Origin: Pseudomonadota bacterium
Lineage (GTDB): Bacteria; Bdellovibrionota; Oligoflexia; Oligoflexales; Oligoflexaceae
DNA length: 21,249 bases
Direction: 5' to 3'
Assembly: GCA_029556045.1 (NCBI GenBank)
Contig: JAKQGS010000024.1
Location: 1 to 21,249, forward strand
The number at the start of each line of letters is the position of its first letter. Position 1 is the stretch's first letter. Below are positions 8,001-14,774 of the stretch, piece after piece. The translations under genes were made by a program, and so were the position numbers. The notes under the pieces are model-generated. The model did not search any database, was not told the origin of the DNA, and saw nothing but the letters and a program-made list of their open reading frames with translations.

Positions 8001-8327
8001 ACCATCCTCATTCATACCGTTATTCGCGGCTTGTGCGGCATTTATTCCGTTGGTAAAATCAGCTTGGTTGCTGTTGTTTGACGCGCCATTCTCTTCCACA
8101 AAATTTTCATTAATGCTATTGGCATTATCCTGTTGCGCCTGCGCCTCATCTTCTTCATCACCAGAACTAAAGTCATCGATGTCTGCGTCGTTATTTTGCT
8201 GACTATCCTGACTGATACCTTGTTGTGTCGGCGTGGAGCACGAGGTCAGGCACATATTCAGCATCAGCCCCAGCACCAATGGCACGAGTCGTTGTGCAGT
8301 TTGGCTGATGTTTTGTTGGATCCTCAT
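5082..8327 (-). CDS. pilQ: Type IV pilus secretin PilQ, with lipobox and extended low-complexity ends
   Basis: 1081 residues, longer than most PilQ proteins (about 700-900). The ATG at 8327 is chosen because GGAGG sits 5 nt before it; an ATG at 8339 overlaps that site. Layout: signal peptide ending in lipobox LTSC (Cys30); Asn/Asp/Glu-rich disordered region ~35-240; AMIN-type peptidoglycan-binding domain ~276-396; linker rich in Gly/Asp; STN/N0 domain ~555-630 (LSFHETPLNLVLKAI, VPWDEAL); N1-like domain ~650-716 (SADARTNSVVAEA); secretin beta-barrel ~720-972 with VEIASRIVEV and IPYLSDIPIIGALFR; and an Asn/Gly-rich tail ~1010-1081. PilQ forms the outer-membrane gated channel for the pilus. A lipobox is unusual for PilQ, although lipoprotein secretins such as BfpB exist. 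It is the fifth gene of the pilM-Q string. Confidence 0.95.
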   Translation of the reverse strand: MRIQQNISQTAQRLVPLVLGLMLNMCLTSCSTPTQQGISQDSQQNNDADIDDFSSGDEEDEAQAQQDNANSINENFVEENGASNNSNQADFTNGINAAQAANNGMNEDGEPVNEGALVANEQKAGSENDTGNNHQFEDEELPDLIGVEGSGEPLQNFSGSNGVAMDEGLPENTDDLSSDPDLTTNQVSVNAVTNRASTNNDVSNLPSGNSANVLTGSVGNREEAANAVANPTEASSPASALVAPLPINAAGANPPASLASTPQVPAMTDAFSIPTHDVMPALARLMWVGYDYREKERALRIEMITDGSPQFDVFMEKNRAEQPELVIRFLATGIRPKLQRDIDASEFRAPVAYVRMRVDELDGHVDVVLTMRDAVRPNLFAKDGSVLLSYTIPETYFAPGPTRVVHAVDKAQPLGDVNLMPFMENGSQKPKNAKLARAYVPDPGKRAFQGLGPHGGVPIDQLLSSDSVDVNGEGLPASFGKFPGERDRSSGGSDHSDNRKPTLVPGFVVESFTIGAIGQDDGGMDNGTIIDDGASPEGDMLGQDQEDAARSFSGRAVQLSFHETPLNLVLKAIEEESGNNFVYPQEVANILISVNMRDVPWDEALKGVLETYGLAMVRVGQRLTRIDRLENMNSYLERLERVKEYKMRLVPTKILVMRLSHSVAADAVTQLQAMLATDIARDPRTKVSADARTNSVVAEAAPYILAKIKNTLDRIDLETPQVEIASRIVEVKRDSSNFFGILWGSGVNFDPARGLGFGTLNFPNSLNSTFSVDPGVSGANSAGTVGLRFGSLNNFIDIDLLLKMEEKKGTTNVLQHNHVTVLDRQPARIEAGSSQYFRPAAGGAVIQAGGAGPVGGGNGAQGLAEVTFNLSLEVTPEVSASGTVNMTININSDTPSPSLGEVLANKNTRHVETKMTKRSGETGVIGGIYDTKQTKTTLGIPYLSDIPIIGALFRSTSMDESQMELLVMVTPTVQSGEDNRGERSADASNTADVSQTPQENTGIYENPQAAVGGNGNGSNAGNGGANNNVSGNNGGNTGNQGNFGAANNNVNGGNTVNNNAGGNNGGNNGTETVNNGGNEAM
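5085..5294 (-). repeat. Asn/Gly-rich low-complexity tail of PilQ
   Basis: About 70 codons dominated by Asn and Gly (NNN, GGN and GNN units) close the secretin gene. The repeats are irregular and use mixed codons (AAC/AAT, GGC/GGT), so this is protein-level low complexity rather than a clean DNA repeat. It lies beyond the conserved secretin core. Confidence 0.8.
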
Positions 8328-8369
8328 CTTTTCCTCCATGTGGCTCCCAGTCAGAGCCCGGTGGCTATT

Positions 8370-9800
8370 CTAAAACTTTCGGTCAGGGTCAAACGGCAAC
8401 GGCTTGGCGGAGGCACCCCCGGCTTTTGTGTTGGGATCCTGGATTCCTCGACCAGTTGGCTGACCGGCAGTCGGCGGCGCAGCGGCTGGCACCAGTCCGG
8501 TTGGTCCAGGGTTCGCTCCACCACCGGCTCCAGCACCATTATTCATTAACTTTCCGCCAGCCGGTGCAATCGGTGCCGGAACAGGCGGCAAATCCAGATT
8601 TGCTGGTGCGGCAGGGGCACCGGGATTGACTGGTGCAGGAATTGCACCTCCGCCAACACCATCCCCACCACCCTCGACCCGTGGTAAATCAGCACCGTTG
8701 CGGACGACTGGCCCACCCCGTCGATCGTCACGACGCAGCAGGTTTAACGGATCACCTTCCGGCTGCACGCCTCCCGCTTTGGGCGGCAAAAATTGGGGTT
8801 CTTTACCCGGGTCCAGTTTAATCACCCCCCGACCTTTGATGGGGGCAGGCCCAAGGTACATCTCCTTGTCTTCATACTCCCGCGCACCATCTGATTTGAT
8901 ACGATACTCTCGCACAACCAGATACTCCTTGTTGATCTCAAGGATTTTACCAGCAGCAATCGGATCACCCACTTTAACGATGATGCCTTCCCGTTTAGGT
9001 GTCATCACAATGGCCCGTCTCTCCATTGCATCGGACTGCCAGATTCCTTTGAGACGCAGATCTTTCAGAGCAAAATTCTGCAGAGCGCTGATCATCGGAA
9101 TTTCAGCACCGTAAACCAATTTACCGGCAGCGGCTTCCGCTCCTGCAACCGGGTCTCCGTTTGCCGTTCCACCACCCGCAACTCCATTCAGACCTGCTCC
9201 CTCAGCCATACGATCGATAATATTCAGATCCGGTGCCTGAAATGGGTTAGGACGGTCAAACGAGGCATAGTGGTAGTCACTGGGTGGCTCCACGATATCC
9301 TCAATGCGTATGCTTCGGGTTATGTCTTCCGCTGGTCGATCCGGAGTGGATTCCCAATCCTCTTCCACTTCTTCGATATCGACGTCACTTAAATCAACCA
9401 CATCCACGGTTGCAGCCTCTTCCGTACCATGAGGTGTTTGAACATCCGGCTGCCCGGAAGCAGCTGAAACATCGGCTGATTCCGGACTCGGCATTTCATC
9501 GTTGCTCACATCTCCTATAGGTTCAGCACTACCTTCAACCTGATCAACAGAAGACCCATCGCGAGCATCCTCAACTGGAAACGCATTGCCACCATCTTGG
9601 GGCGTCACTTCTTCCCGCTCGACCTGTTCATTGTCCGCTTCTTCCTCTTCGTAAATCTCATTGCCCACTTCTTCTTCAGCTCGGGCTGTAGCCTCTGATA
9701 GCAATGACAAAATAATCGCAGCTAAACAAAAGACCAGAAATACGGTGTGCCACAGGCCTCGCCGTTGAAAAAATAATTGTGAGCCTGCCTTGTTTATCAT
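8370..9800 (-). CDS. pilP: PilP-family type IV pilus assembly protein with large acidic and Pro/Gly-rich extensions
   Basis: 476 residues against roughly 170-180 for classical PilP. One hydrophobic segment at ~17-36 follows a basic start; AxA-type cleavage near TARA|EEE is possible. There is no lipobox, whereas PilP is usually an inner-membrane lipoprotein. Residues 42-160 are strongly acidic. The PilP domain lies at ~176-316: YHYASFDRPNPF, then IPMISALQNFALKDLRLKGI, RRAIVMTPKREGIIVKVGDP and KEYLVVREY, which match the PilP beta-sandwich. Residues 320-476 are Pro/Gly/Ala-rich. PilP links the PilN/PilO inner-membrane pair to the N0 domain of PilQ. The ATG at 9800 lies 6 nt after the pilO stop, with GAGG 4 nt before it. 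Family assignment rests on the core domain and gene order. Confidence 0.9.
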   Translation of the reverse strand: MINKAGSQLFFQRRGLWHTVFLVFCLAAIILSLLSEATARAEEEVGNEIYEEEEADNEQVEREEVTPQDGGNAFPVEDARDGSSVDQVEGSAEPIGDVSNDEMPSPESADVSAASGQPDVQTPHGTEEAATVDVVDLSDVDIEEVEEDWESTPDRPAEDITRSIRIEDIVEPPSDYHYASFDRPNPFQAPDLNIIDRMAEGAGLNGVAGGGTANGDPVAGAEAAAGKLVYGAEIPMISALQNFALKDLRLKGIWQSDAMERRAIVMTPKREGIIVKVGDPIAAGKILEINKEYLVVREYRIKSDGAREYEDKEMYLGPAPIKGRGVIKLDPGKEPQFLPPKAGGVQPEGDPLNLLRRDDRRGGPVVRNGADLPRVEGGGDGVGGGAIPAPVNPGAPAAPANLDLPPVPAPIAPAGGKLMNNGAGAGGGANPGPTGLVPAAAPPTAGQPTGRGIQDPNTKAGGASAKPLPFDPDRKF

Positions 9801-9806
9801 GCGTCC

Positions 9807-10388
9807 TCACATACTTTTGAACAGAATCAATGAAGCGGTGGCCACGGTGGTTCCGGGTGGAATATCGTCGCCTGTTTCCGCTTTAAATGTGATATCCCTG
9901 ATATGGGTCAATTGGTCGAGATGAACCAGACGATCAAACATGTTCATGATGCTTGCAAAATCCGCCTTAAGGGTAATCTCGACTGGAATCTCCTTGTATT
10001 GCAATTGTGGATTGGGCTGTACTTCTTCATTGGGTTTAAAGTGCATCATCTTCACCCCCAGTTCCTTTTCCATAACGCCAATCCTGGCCAAAATCTCGTC
10101 AAATTCGATGGATTTCGGCAGATGTTTTTGCGCTCTTTCCAGCTGCCCTTCAACTTCAGAGACCTTTTGCATCAGGGCCGGCAGTTGTCCCGCCTTCTTT
10201 TTGGCGGCCTCAAACTTAGCCCGTGCCCCTTCTTCCTCCTGTTGCGCGGCCGTGAGATTTTCTTCCAGCTCACCACCATCGTCCGTCCAATGCCAAAGCC
10301 CAATCAGCACCGCGACCCCAAATACAATGAGGTAACGATGCAGGGTTTTTAGACTTTTATAGCGATAGACCAGTGTTTCCCAATCCAT
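9807..10388 (-). CDS. pilO: Type IV pilus inner-membrane alignment protein PilO
   Basis: 193 residues, the usual PilO length. A short cytoplasmic N-terminus is followed by one transmembrane helix (~18-33, YLIVFGVAVLIGLWHW), a periplasmic coiled coil (~40-95, Glu/Lys/Gln-rich) and a ferredoxin-like domain (~95-190) with the typical EIPVEITLKADFASIMNMF strand-helix. PilO pairs with PilN in the inner membrane and contacts PilP. Start ATG 10388, 14 nt after the pilN stop, with an AAGGGG ribosome site about 9 nt upstream. Confidence 0.94.
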   Translation of the reverse strand: MDWETLVYRYKSLKTLHRYLIVFGVAVLIGLWHWTDDGGELEENLTAAQQEEEGARAKFEAAKKKAGQLPALMQKVSEVEGQLERAQKHLPKSIEFDEILARIGVMEKELGVKMMHFKPNEEVQPNPQLQYKEIPVEITLKADFASIMNMFDRLVHLDQLTHIRDITFKAETGDDIPPGTTVATASLILFKSM

Positions 10389-10402
10389 AGAACCCGCCCC
10401 TT

Positions 10403-11245
10403 TTACCAGGTTGCCCGTCGTTGTCGGTTCGATCGGAGTTTTTCCATCATACGACTTAATTTCATTTCCACCGCCTGCTGATCAGGCTGTCTCGCTTGGT
10501 AGGAAATGATCAATTTGAAGCCCACCACATCGATCGGCATTTCCTGATCGTTTATGCGTCGTGGAAACGACTTCAAATCTGAAAACTCCACATTAACAGC
10601 GTCAAAAAACAATTGCGTACGCAGATCAGAAGCATCCGTATCCTGATGCCTTGTCGCTTTCAACACCGTCATGAATTCCGCCAATAAAAGATTATCAAAG
10701 GCGTACCCATTGATTTCGATCTTCTCTTTCCCCGCCGTTGACACCAACGGCGGCGGTACCTCAGCTGGCTTCACAGTTTCCTGCATGCCACCGTCCTGAC
10801 CCTCGGGGGCTGGCTCGGTTGGTGTCGCCACCGGAGGTGGCTCCGGGATTACACCAGGAGCTAAGGTCACTTTCTTAAAGCTAAGATCACTCAACCAGAG
10901 CCCCTCCGGTTTGAGCGTTTGGAGGTGTTCTAACAAAATGATCGGCATGTAACGATCCAGTTTGGATTCGGTGATTTTTATCATGGCGTCACGCATTTGC
11001 TCCAACTGACGAATTTTCCCCTGAGTTTCGTCATATTGGGCGAGGTCCGATTTCAAGCCGGCGTAAGCCTCCTGAAGATTTTGTGATTCCTGGCTCAAAC
11101 GGGCGATTTCATCTTCAATCAAACCACGATAGTAGATAATGCCACCGACAATCAGCGCGGTGGCGACAACAAAGCTAACAGCTTCGGGAGCCCACCAGTA
11201 GCGGGATTCCAGTTCGGTTGCTGGAGCCAGATTGATGCGAATCAA
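10403..11245 (-). CDS. pilN: Type IV pilus assembly protein PilN (TTG start)
   Basis: 280 residues from a TTG at 11245. This start gives the canonical PilN N-terminus (M)IRINLAP, the peptide that binds the groove of PilM. GGAG, overlapping the pilM stop, precedes it by about 8-9 nt. In-frame upstream starts would overlap pilM by tens of bases and add non-family sequence. Layout: cytoplasmic INLAP motif, one transmembrane helix (~21-39), periplasmic coiled coil (~40-90), then a ferredoxin-like fold (GLWLSDLSF; INGYAFDNLLLAEFMTVL) interrupted by a Pro/Glu-rich insert (~131-168). The end is basic (RSNRQRRATW). PilN is longer than the usual ~180-200 residues, mostly because of the insert and C-terminal region. 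Confidence 0.92.
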   Translation of the reverse strand: MIRINLAPATELESRYWWAPEAVSFVVATALIVGGIIYYRGLIEDEIARLSQESQNLQEAYAGLKSDLAQYDETQGKIRQLEQMRDAMIKITESKLDRYMPIILLEHLQTLKPEGLWLSDLSFKKVTLAPGVIPEPPPVATPTEPAPEGQDGGMQETVKPAEVPPPLVSTAGKEKIEINGYAFDNLLLAEFMTVLKATRHQDTDASDLRTQLFFDAVNVEFSDLKSFPRRINDQEMPIDVVGFKLIISYQARQPDQQAVEMKLSRMMEKLRSNRQRRATW

Positions 11246-11258
11246 AACAGTCGTCTCC

Positions 11259-12338
11259 TCAGTCGTTAACCTGATCATTGAACTTGCGAAGGCCAAGTCC
11301 CACACAAACACCGTATATAGGGCCCGCCGACATGATATAGTTTGATTCCAACTTTGAACTTTTGAGGTTGACACGCTGAAAAGGGCTCATCACCTGAACC
11401 GGAATCTGCAGGTTGGTGGCAATCGTTGCATCCAATCCGAGAGAACGCGCACCGCCGCCACAAAGAAATATATACTTCACCTGCTTCAGTGCGTCTGGCA
11501 GCGATTCGTCTTCGCGGAAAAAATTCAGAGTGGTGGCAATCTCCTGCGACAGCATTTCGTTTACTTCACCCATGACGGCCTGAATATTGCCCACTTGGAC
11601 CTGATCCCCGCCGACGGCAGCCCCGACTTTCAGCGATTCGGCCGCGTCATAGTCCACATTAAACGATGACATGATCCTGTTGGTGTAGTCGTTCCCTCCC
11701 ATGAGAAATTCCCGGGTATGGAGAAACTCGCCATTGTACATCGTGAACACCTGTGTCGATGACGCTCCGACATTCACCACCGCCACCATGGCGTCAGCAA
11801 TGGGGTAATTGAAGTCAAACATATTGGCGAGACACAACACATCGCAATCAATAACCCCGATTTTGAGGTCCAGACCCTGAACCAAAGCCAGATACTGCTC
11901 CACCAGGTCTCGTTTAGCTCCCACCATCAAAACCGCCTTTTGCTCCTTCGGCACCAGTTTTGATTCCAGTTCCTGATAGCGAAAATAGAGTGCGTCCATA
12001 TCGTGCTGAAAACTTTGTTGCGCTTCATAGAAGACCTGTTCCGAAAACTCCGTATCGGCTGATGGGGATATGATAGTTCGCTTGATCAATACCCCGCTTC
12101 CACCTAATGACAAAGCCACCCGACGTTTCTTTTTGTAAAGGCCAAGACGCTTCAGCAGTTCCCGCAGTACTTTTTCCAGGCCTTCCTTGTCGCGGATTTC
12201 CCCATCCACGATAACGGATGGCGCCAATACCTCCAGTCCCATCGCTTGCAGCTTGCGGGAATCCCCCTTGCCATCCATCTCGATCACTTTGACCGAAGAA
12301 GATCCGATGTCGATGGCGATCAGGGGTTTTTCAAACAT
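11259..12338 (-). CDS. pilM: Type IV pilus assembly ATPase-like protein PilM
   Basis: 359 residues, the usual length. PilM is a cytoplasmic actin/FtsA-like protein that binds ATP and the N-terminus of PilN. Visible motifs: AIDIGSSSVKVIE (first phosphate loop, ~8-20), AVVNVGASSTQVF (second phosphate loop, ~186-198), GGNDYT, and IFLCGGGARSLGL (adenosine motif, ~290-302). The ATG at 12338 is preferred over a TTG at 12347, as AGAAGG lies 9 nt before the ATG and would touch the TTG. It is the first gene of the pilus string; a candidate promoter lies at 12523-12551. The stop supplies the ribosome site for pilN, indicating translational coupling. Confidence 0.95.
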   Translation of the reverse strand: MFEKPLIAIDIGSSSVKVIEMDGKGDSRKLQAMGLEVLAPSVIVDGEIRDKEGLEKVLRELLKRLGLYKKKRRVALSLGGSGVLIKRTIISPSADTEFSEQVFYEAQQSFQHDMDALYFRYQELESKLVPKEQKAVLMVGAKRDLVEQYLALVQGLDLKIGVIDCDVLCLANMFDFNYPIADAMVAVVNVGASSTQVFTMYNGEFLHTREFLMGGNDYTNRIMSSFNVDYDAAESLKVGAAVGGDQVQVGNIQAVMGEVNEMLSQEIATTLNFFREDESLPDALKQVKYIFLCGGGARSLGLDATIATNLQIPVQVMSPFQRVNLKSSKLESNYIMSAGPIYGVCVGLGLRKFNDQVND

Positions 12339-12522
12339 GCAGACCAACCTTCTTCAAAGTAACCAAATCCTGGAAACCGAATGTCTGGCACCGCTTCGAA
12401 TAGCGCTCCATTGGCGCGATGCAGGCGTTAACAGCATCATGGTCATCGAAGTGACAGCATCACAAAAAAATGACGATCTCGAGGAACGCTGGGAATAGAT
12501 GGACAGAATTGCCTTTATGTTT

Positions 12523-12551
12523 ATTTTTTCACCCCCCCGTCCACCTGTCAA
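12523..12551 (-). promoter_or_regulatory. Candidate sigma70 promoter of the pilMNOPQ string
   Basis: On the minus strand a perfect TTGACA (12551-12546) is followed after 17 nt by AAAAAT (12528-12523), a 4/6 match to the -10 consensus. The spacer contains seven consecutive G. Transcription would start near 12516, leaving a leader of about 180 nt before the pilM ATG. Confidence 0.4.
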
Positions 12552-12654
12552 CGCAGCGACTCTCAAGCATTTCATCGATCCCACTGATTTCACCGGGAAT
12601 TCGCGGACGACTTCGGGAGGATTCAAGACGAGCCCCCTACAAAGCGCCAAACAA

Positions 12655-12684
12655 TTGACTTATTTTAAGGACTTACCATCTATT
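12655..12684 (+). promoter_or_regulatory. Candidate sigma70 promoter upstream of the cystathionine beta-synthase gene
   Basis: TTGACT at 12655-12660, an 18-nt spacer and TCTATT at 12679-12684 (5/6 and 4/6 matches). It would give a leader of roughly 145 nt to the ATG at 12838. Confidence 0.35.
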
Positions 12685-12837
12685 GCTTAATATTGATGCA
12701 GCCCGCACTCACACTAGCCAGCCCCCGCCCCGCTGGTGTATGCTCCAACTTGCCAAAATTACGACGAATGTCAGGTTTTCTTGGAATCAACCACAAGGCT
12801 TGGTTATTCCCCCATCGATGCCGGAAAGGGTTTCTTC

Positions 12838-13791
12838 ATGTTGTGCAATAATATTCTTGAAGCCATTGGACGCACACCGCTGGTCAAAATCAATCGTATG
12901 ACAAAGCATCTGGAATGCAATGTCTTCGCCAAATGCGAGTTTCTGAATCCCGGTGGTTCCGTCAAAGACCGCATAGGGTATCAAATGGTCGTGGACGCCG
13001 AAAAATCCGGACGTATCAAGCCCGGTGATACCTTGATTGAGCCGACCAGCGGTAACACCGGCATTGGCATTGCACTGGCGGGTGCTGTTAAAGGATACCG
13101 TGTCATCATCACGCTGCCGGAGAAAATGAGCCGCGAAAAACAGGTGGTATTGGAGGCCCTTGGGGCCGAGATTATCCGCACACCAACAGAAGCAGCCTGG
13201 GACGCTCCGGAGAGCCATATCGGTGTCGCCAAAAAACTGCAGAAAGAGATTCCCAACGCCCACATCCTGGATCAATACGCCAATCCGTCCAATCCCATGG
13301 CCCACTACAAGACCACGGCTCAGGAAATCCTGGATGATCTCAATAATAATGTGGACATGGTGGTGATCGGGGCCGGCACTGGCGGCACGATTTCCGGCGT
13401 CGCCCGACGCATCAAAGAGGCTTGCCCCCACGCGATTGTAGTCGGTGCAGACCCCGAAGGCTCCATCCTGGGGGGGGGAAGCGAAATCTCCTCCTATAAG
13501 GTTGAAGGCATCGGCTATGACTTTATTCCCGATGTTCTCGATCAGAAACTGGTGGACCAGTGGGTGAAGACCAATGATCGGGACTCGTTTCAGCTTGCAC
13601 GCCGCCTGATTCGCGAAGAGGGCTTTTTGTGCGGCGGATCCAGTGGTTCCGCCATGGCTGCCCTTCTGGAAGCGGCACCCCGCTTGAAAAAAGGACAGAA
13701 TTGCGTGGTCATTCTACCGGACGGGGTTCGCAACTACATGACCAAGTTTGTCGACGACAAATGGCTTCGGGAAAACGATTTTTCCGTTTGA
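12838..13791 (+). CDS. cbs: Cystathionine beta-synthase catalytic core (PLP-dependent)
   Basis: 317 residues from ATG 12838, with AAGGG 7 nt upstream; an upstream frame to 12736 adds no family sequence. The enzyme condenses serine with homocysteine to cystathionine. PLP motifs: [11 protein letters not shown] (Schiff-base Lys43), PTSGNTG (69-75), GAGTGGT (phosphate loop, 178-184) and GGSSGSA (266-272). Blocks such as [42 protein letters not shown] and [17 protein letters not shown] are typical of cystathionine beta-synthase rather than plain O-acetylserine sulfhydrylase (cysK). Human-type heme and C-terminal Bateman regulatory domains are both absent. A run of nine G (13470-13478) encodes part of LGGGS. 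A cyclic-nucleotide-binding gene follows after 46 nt, probably in the same operon. CysK-like activity cannot be excluded. Confidence 0.87.
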   Translation: MLCNNILEAIGRTPLVKINRMTKHLECNVFAKCEFLNPGGSVKDRIGYQMVVDAEKSGRIKPGDTLIEPTSGNTGIGIALAGAVKGYRVIITLPEKMSREKQVVLEALGAEIIRTPTEAAWDAPESHIGVAKKLQKEIPNAHILDQYANPSNPMAHYKTTAQEILDDLNNNVDMVVIGAGTGGTISGVARRIKEACPHAIVVGADPEGSILGGGSEISSYKVEGIGYDFIPDVLDQKLVDQWVKTNDRDSFQLARRLIREEGFLCGGSSGSAMAALLEAAPRLKKGQNCVVILPDGVRNYMTKFVDDKWLRENDFSV

Positions 13792-13837
13792 ATTGATACC
13801 GTATCCTAACTCGCCGACATTCAGATAGGGTTCAGAC

Positions 13838-14413
13838 ATGACTCAATTTAGCAGTGGGGGGGAACTCCCCCGCGATCAGCTGGATCAGTTTAAAAGTCCG
13901 CAATGGGGTGCGGAGCAGCTGCAGAAAATATTTGTATTCAAGCGATTCAGCCTGGATGAGCTGAAGGATATTTACCTGAGCGGCGAAATCCGGACGTTGC
14001 GCCCGCAATCCCATGCCGTCATTGAAGGGGAACCAAGCCGCGGGCTGTACATCATCTTAGGCGGCACTGTTTCTGTTTACAAAACGGATCCAGTAACCAA
14101 TTCAATGGCCCGACTGGCCCATCTGGAGTCTGGATCCTACTTTGGCGAAATCAGCCTGTTCGACACCGCCCCTCGTTCCGCCACAGTTTCTGCCGATACC
14201 TACTGTTATCTTTTCTACCTGGACGCGTCCGTTTTCGAGCAGTATCTCAAGGCCCATGGCGACAGCGCACGAGCACGGTTTTACCAAGCCTGTGCCGAGG
14301 ATATGGCGGAGCGTTTTCGTAATATCAATGCCGATTATATCGCCTCCCAGCAGCTGCTTTGGAAATACGCCCTGCGTCGCTCCGAAGGCAAAGAGGAAAC
14401 GACCTCAAAATAG
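13838..14413 (+). CDS. Stand-alone cyclic-nucleotide-binding domain protein
   Basis: 191 residues. A cNMP-binding beta-roll spans about 32-135. The phosphate-binding cassette GSYFGEISLFDTAPRSATV (99-117) keeps the FGE and PRSATV residues (Glu104, Arg113) that hold cAMP or cGMP in CRP and PKA-type domains. After it comes a helical segment (136-180) with no helix-turn-helix, so this is not a CRP-type DNA-binding regulator; it ends in a charged tail. There is no signal peptide or membrane segment. AGGG lies 7 nt before the ATG. A G7 run followed by C5 (13856-13869) just inside the gene could form a hairpin near the start codon. It follows the cystathionine beta-synthase gene by 46 nt, which suggests shared transcription. 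Its partner protein is unknown. Confidence 0.87.
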   Translation: MTQFSSGGELPRDQLDQFKSPQWGAEQLQKIFVFKRFSLDELKDIYLSGEIRTLRPQSHAVIEGEPSRGLYIILGGTVSVYKTDPVTNSMARLAHLESGSYFGEISLFDTAPRSATVSADTYCYLFYLDASVFEQYLKAHGDSARARFYQACAEDMAERFRNINADYIASQQLLWKYALRRSEGKEETTSK

Positions 14414-14553
14414 TCCCCATCCGATAATCTGCCCTCAGGAGCGATCTTTGGGCGGGTGAACTCCCTCTATAGAATCTAACAATTACCGATGGTTGAAATA
14501 GTGATTCGGGCTTCGCGGGCATAAAAAAGCGATGCATTTAAAGACATTTTAAG

Positions 14554-14582
14554 TTGACAATAATAAAAATCTTAAATAATAA
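14554..14582 (+). promoter_or_regulatory. Candidate sigma70 promoter of the metzincin-like lipoprotein gene
   Basis: A perfect TTGACA (14554-14559), a 17-nt spacer and TAATAA (14577-14582) in an AT-rich setting. The -35 box forms one end of a long inverted repeat. The expected leader to the ATG at 14775 is about 185 nt. Confidence 0.5.
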
Positions 14583-14607
14583 GAGATCGACTTTTTATTA
14601 AGGTCAA
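14554..14607. repeat. 16-bp AT-rich inverted repeat spanning the promoter
   Basis: TTGACAATAATAAAAA (14554-14569) matches the reverse complement of 14592-14607 (TTTTTATTAAGGTCAA) at 14 of 16 positions. The 22-nt centre contains a second small inverted pair, TCTTA/TAAGA (14570-14574 and 14580-14584). Each outer end reads TTGAC on its own strand, so the element resembles a two-way promoter or a dimeric operator. Confidence 0.7.
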
Positions 14608-14774
14608 TTCTATCACACCAATAGTCCCCGCAGGGTTTTTTTGGCCAGGTTAAGCGTATGCCTTCAACCTCGCCAACAAAGGCTTGCGCGATCCCAAGGT
14701 CCCAGAGACCCCATCGAAGCACGCCTTTGGTTTTATCCCAGTAAATTCATGTTTTTTGAGCCCGGGGGGGACTT

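Larger units (their letters stand above)
12339..12837. other. Divergent intergenic region between pilM and the cystathionine beta-synthase gene
   Basis: About 500 bases without a supportable gene. It holds a leftward candidate promoter for the pil string (12523-12551), a rightward candidate promoter for the synthase gene (12655-12684) and a run of seven C at 12532-12538. Open frames in both directions exist here but lack family similarity and ribosome sites. The stretch from 12339 to 12515 would be a long pilM leader; I see no riboswitch class in it. Confidence 0.5.
14414..14774. other. Intergenic region with AT-rich inverted repeat and promoter
   Basis: About 360 bases between the cNMP-binding gene and the lipoprotein protease gene. 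The first ~110 bases hold no clear terminator: only a weak GCCC/GGGC pairing. The AT-rich middle contains a strong-looking promoter and a 16-bp inverted repeat (14554-14607). The last ~150 bases would be the protease leader; I see no gene or known riboswitch there. Confidence 0.5.

Noticed and set aside
7528..8202. Rightward open frames opposite the N-terminal part of pilQ
   Set aside because: Shadows of the Asn/Ser/Glu-rich disordered region; Ser/Pro/Ala-rich translations with no domain.
12338..12354. AAGGTTGGT shared by the regions just before pilM and the YkuD gene
   Set aside because: Nine shared bases containing a ribosome-site core, at different distances from the start codons; most likely chance.
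12354..12650. 98-codon leftward open frame between pilM and the synthase gene
   Set aside because: No recognisable domain, unusual composition, and it would overlap the candidate pil promoter. It ends just before the pilM start without a clear ribosome site.
12838..13791. Calling the PLP enzyme cysteine synthase (cysK)
   Set aside because: [25 protein letters not shown] and [16 protein letters not shown] point to the cystathionine beta-synthase branch, although sulfhydrylase activity is not excluded.
14626..14642. CCC-GCA-GGG followed by a T-run, resembling a terminator
   Set aside because: The stem is only three base pairs, too weak. It lies inside the expected leader of the protease gene.
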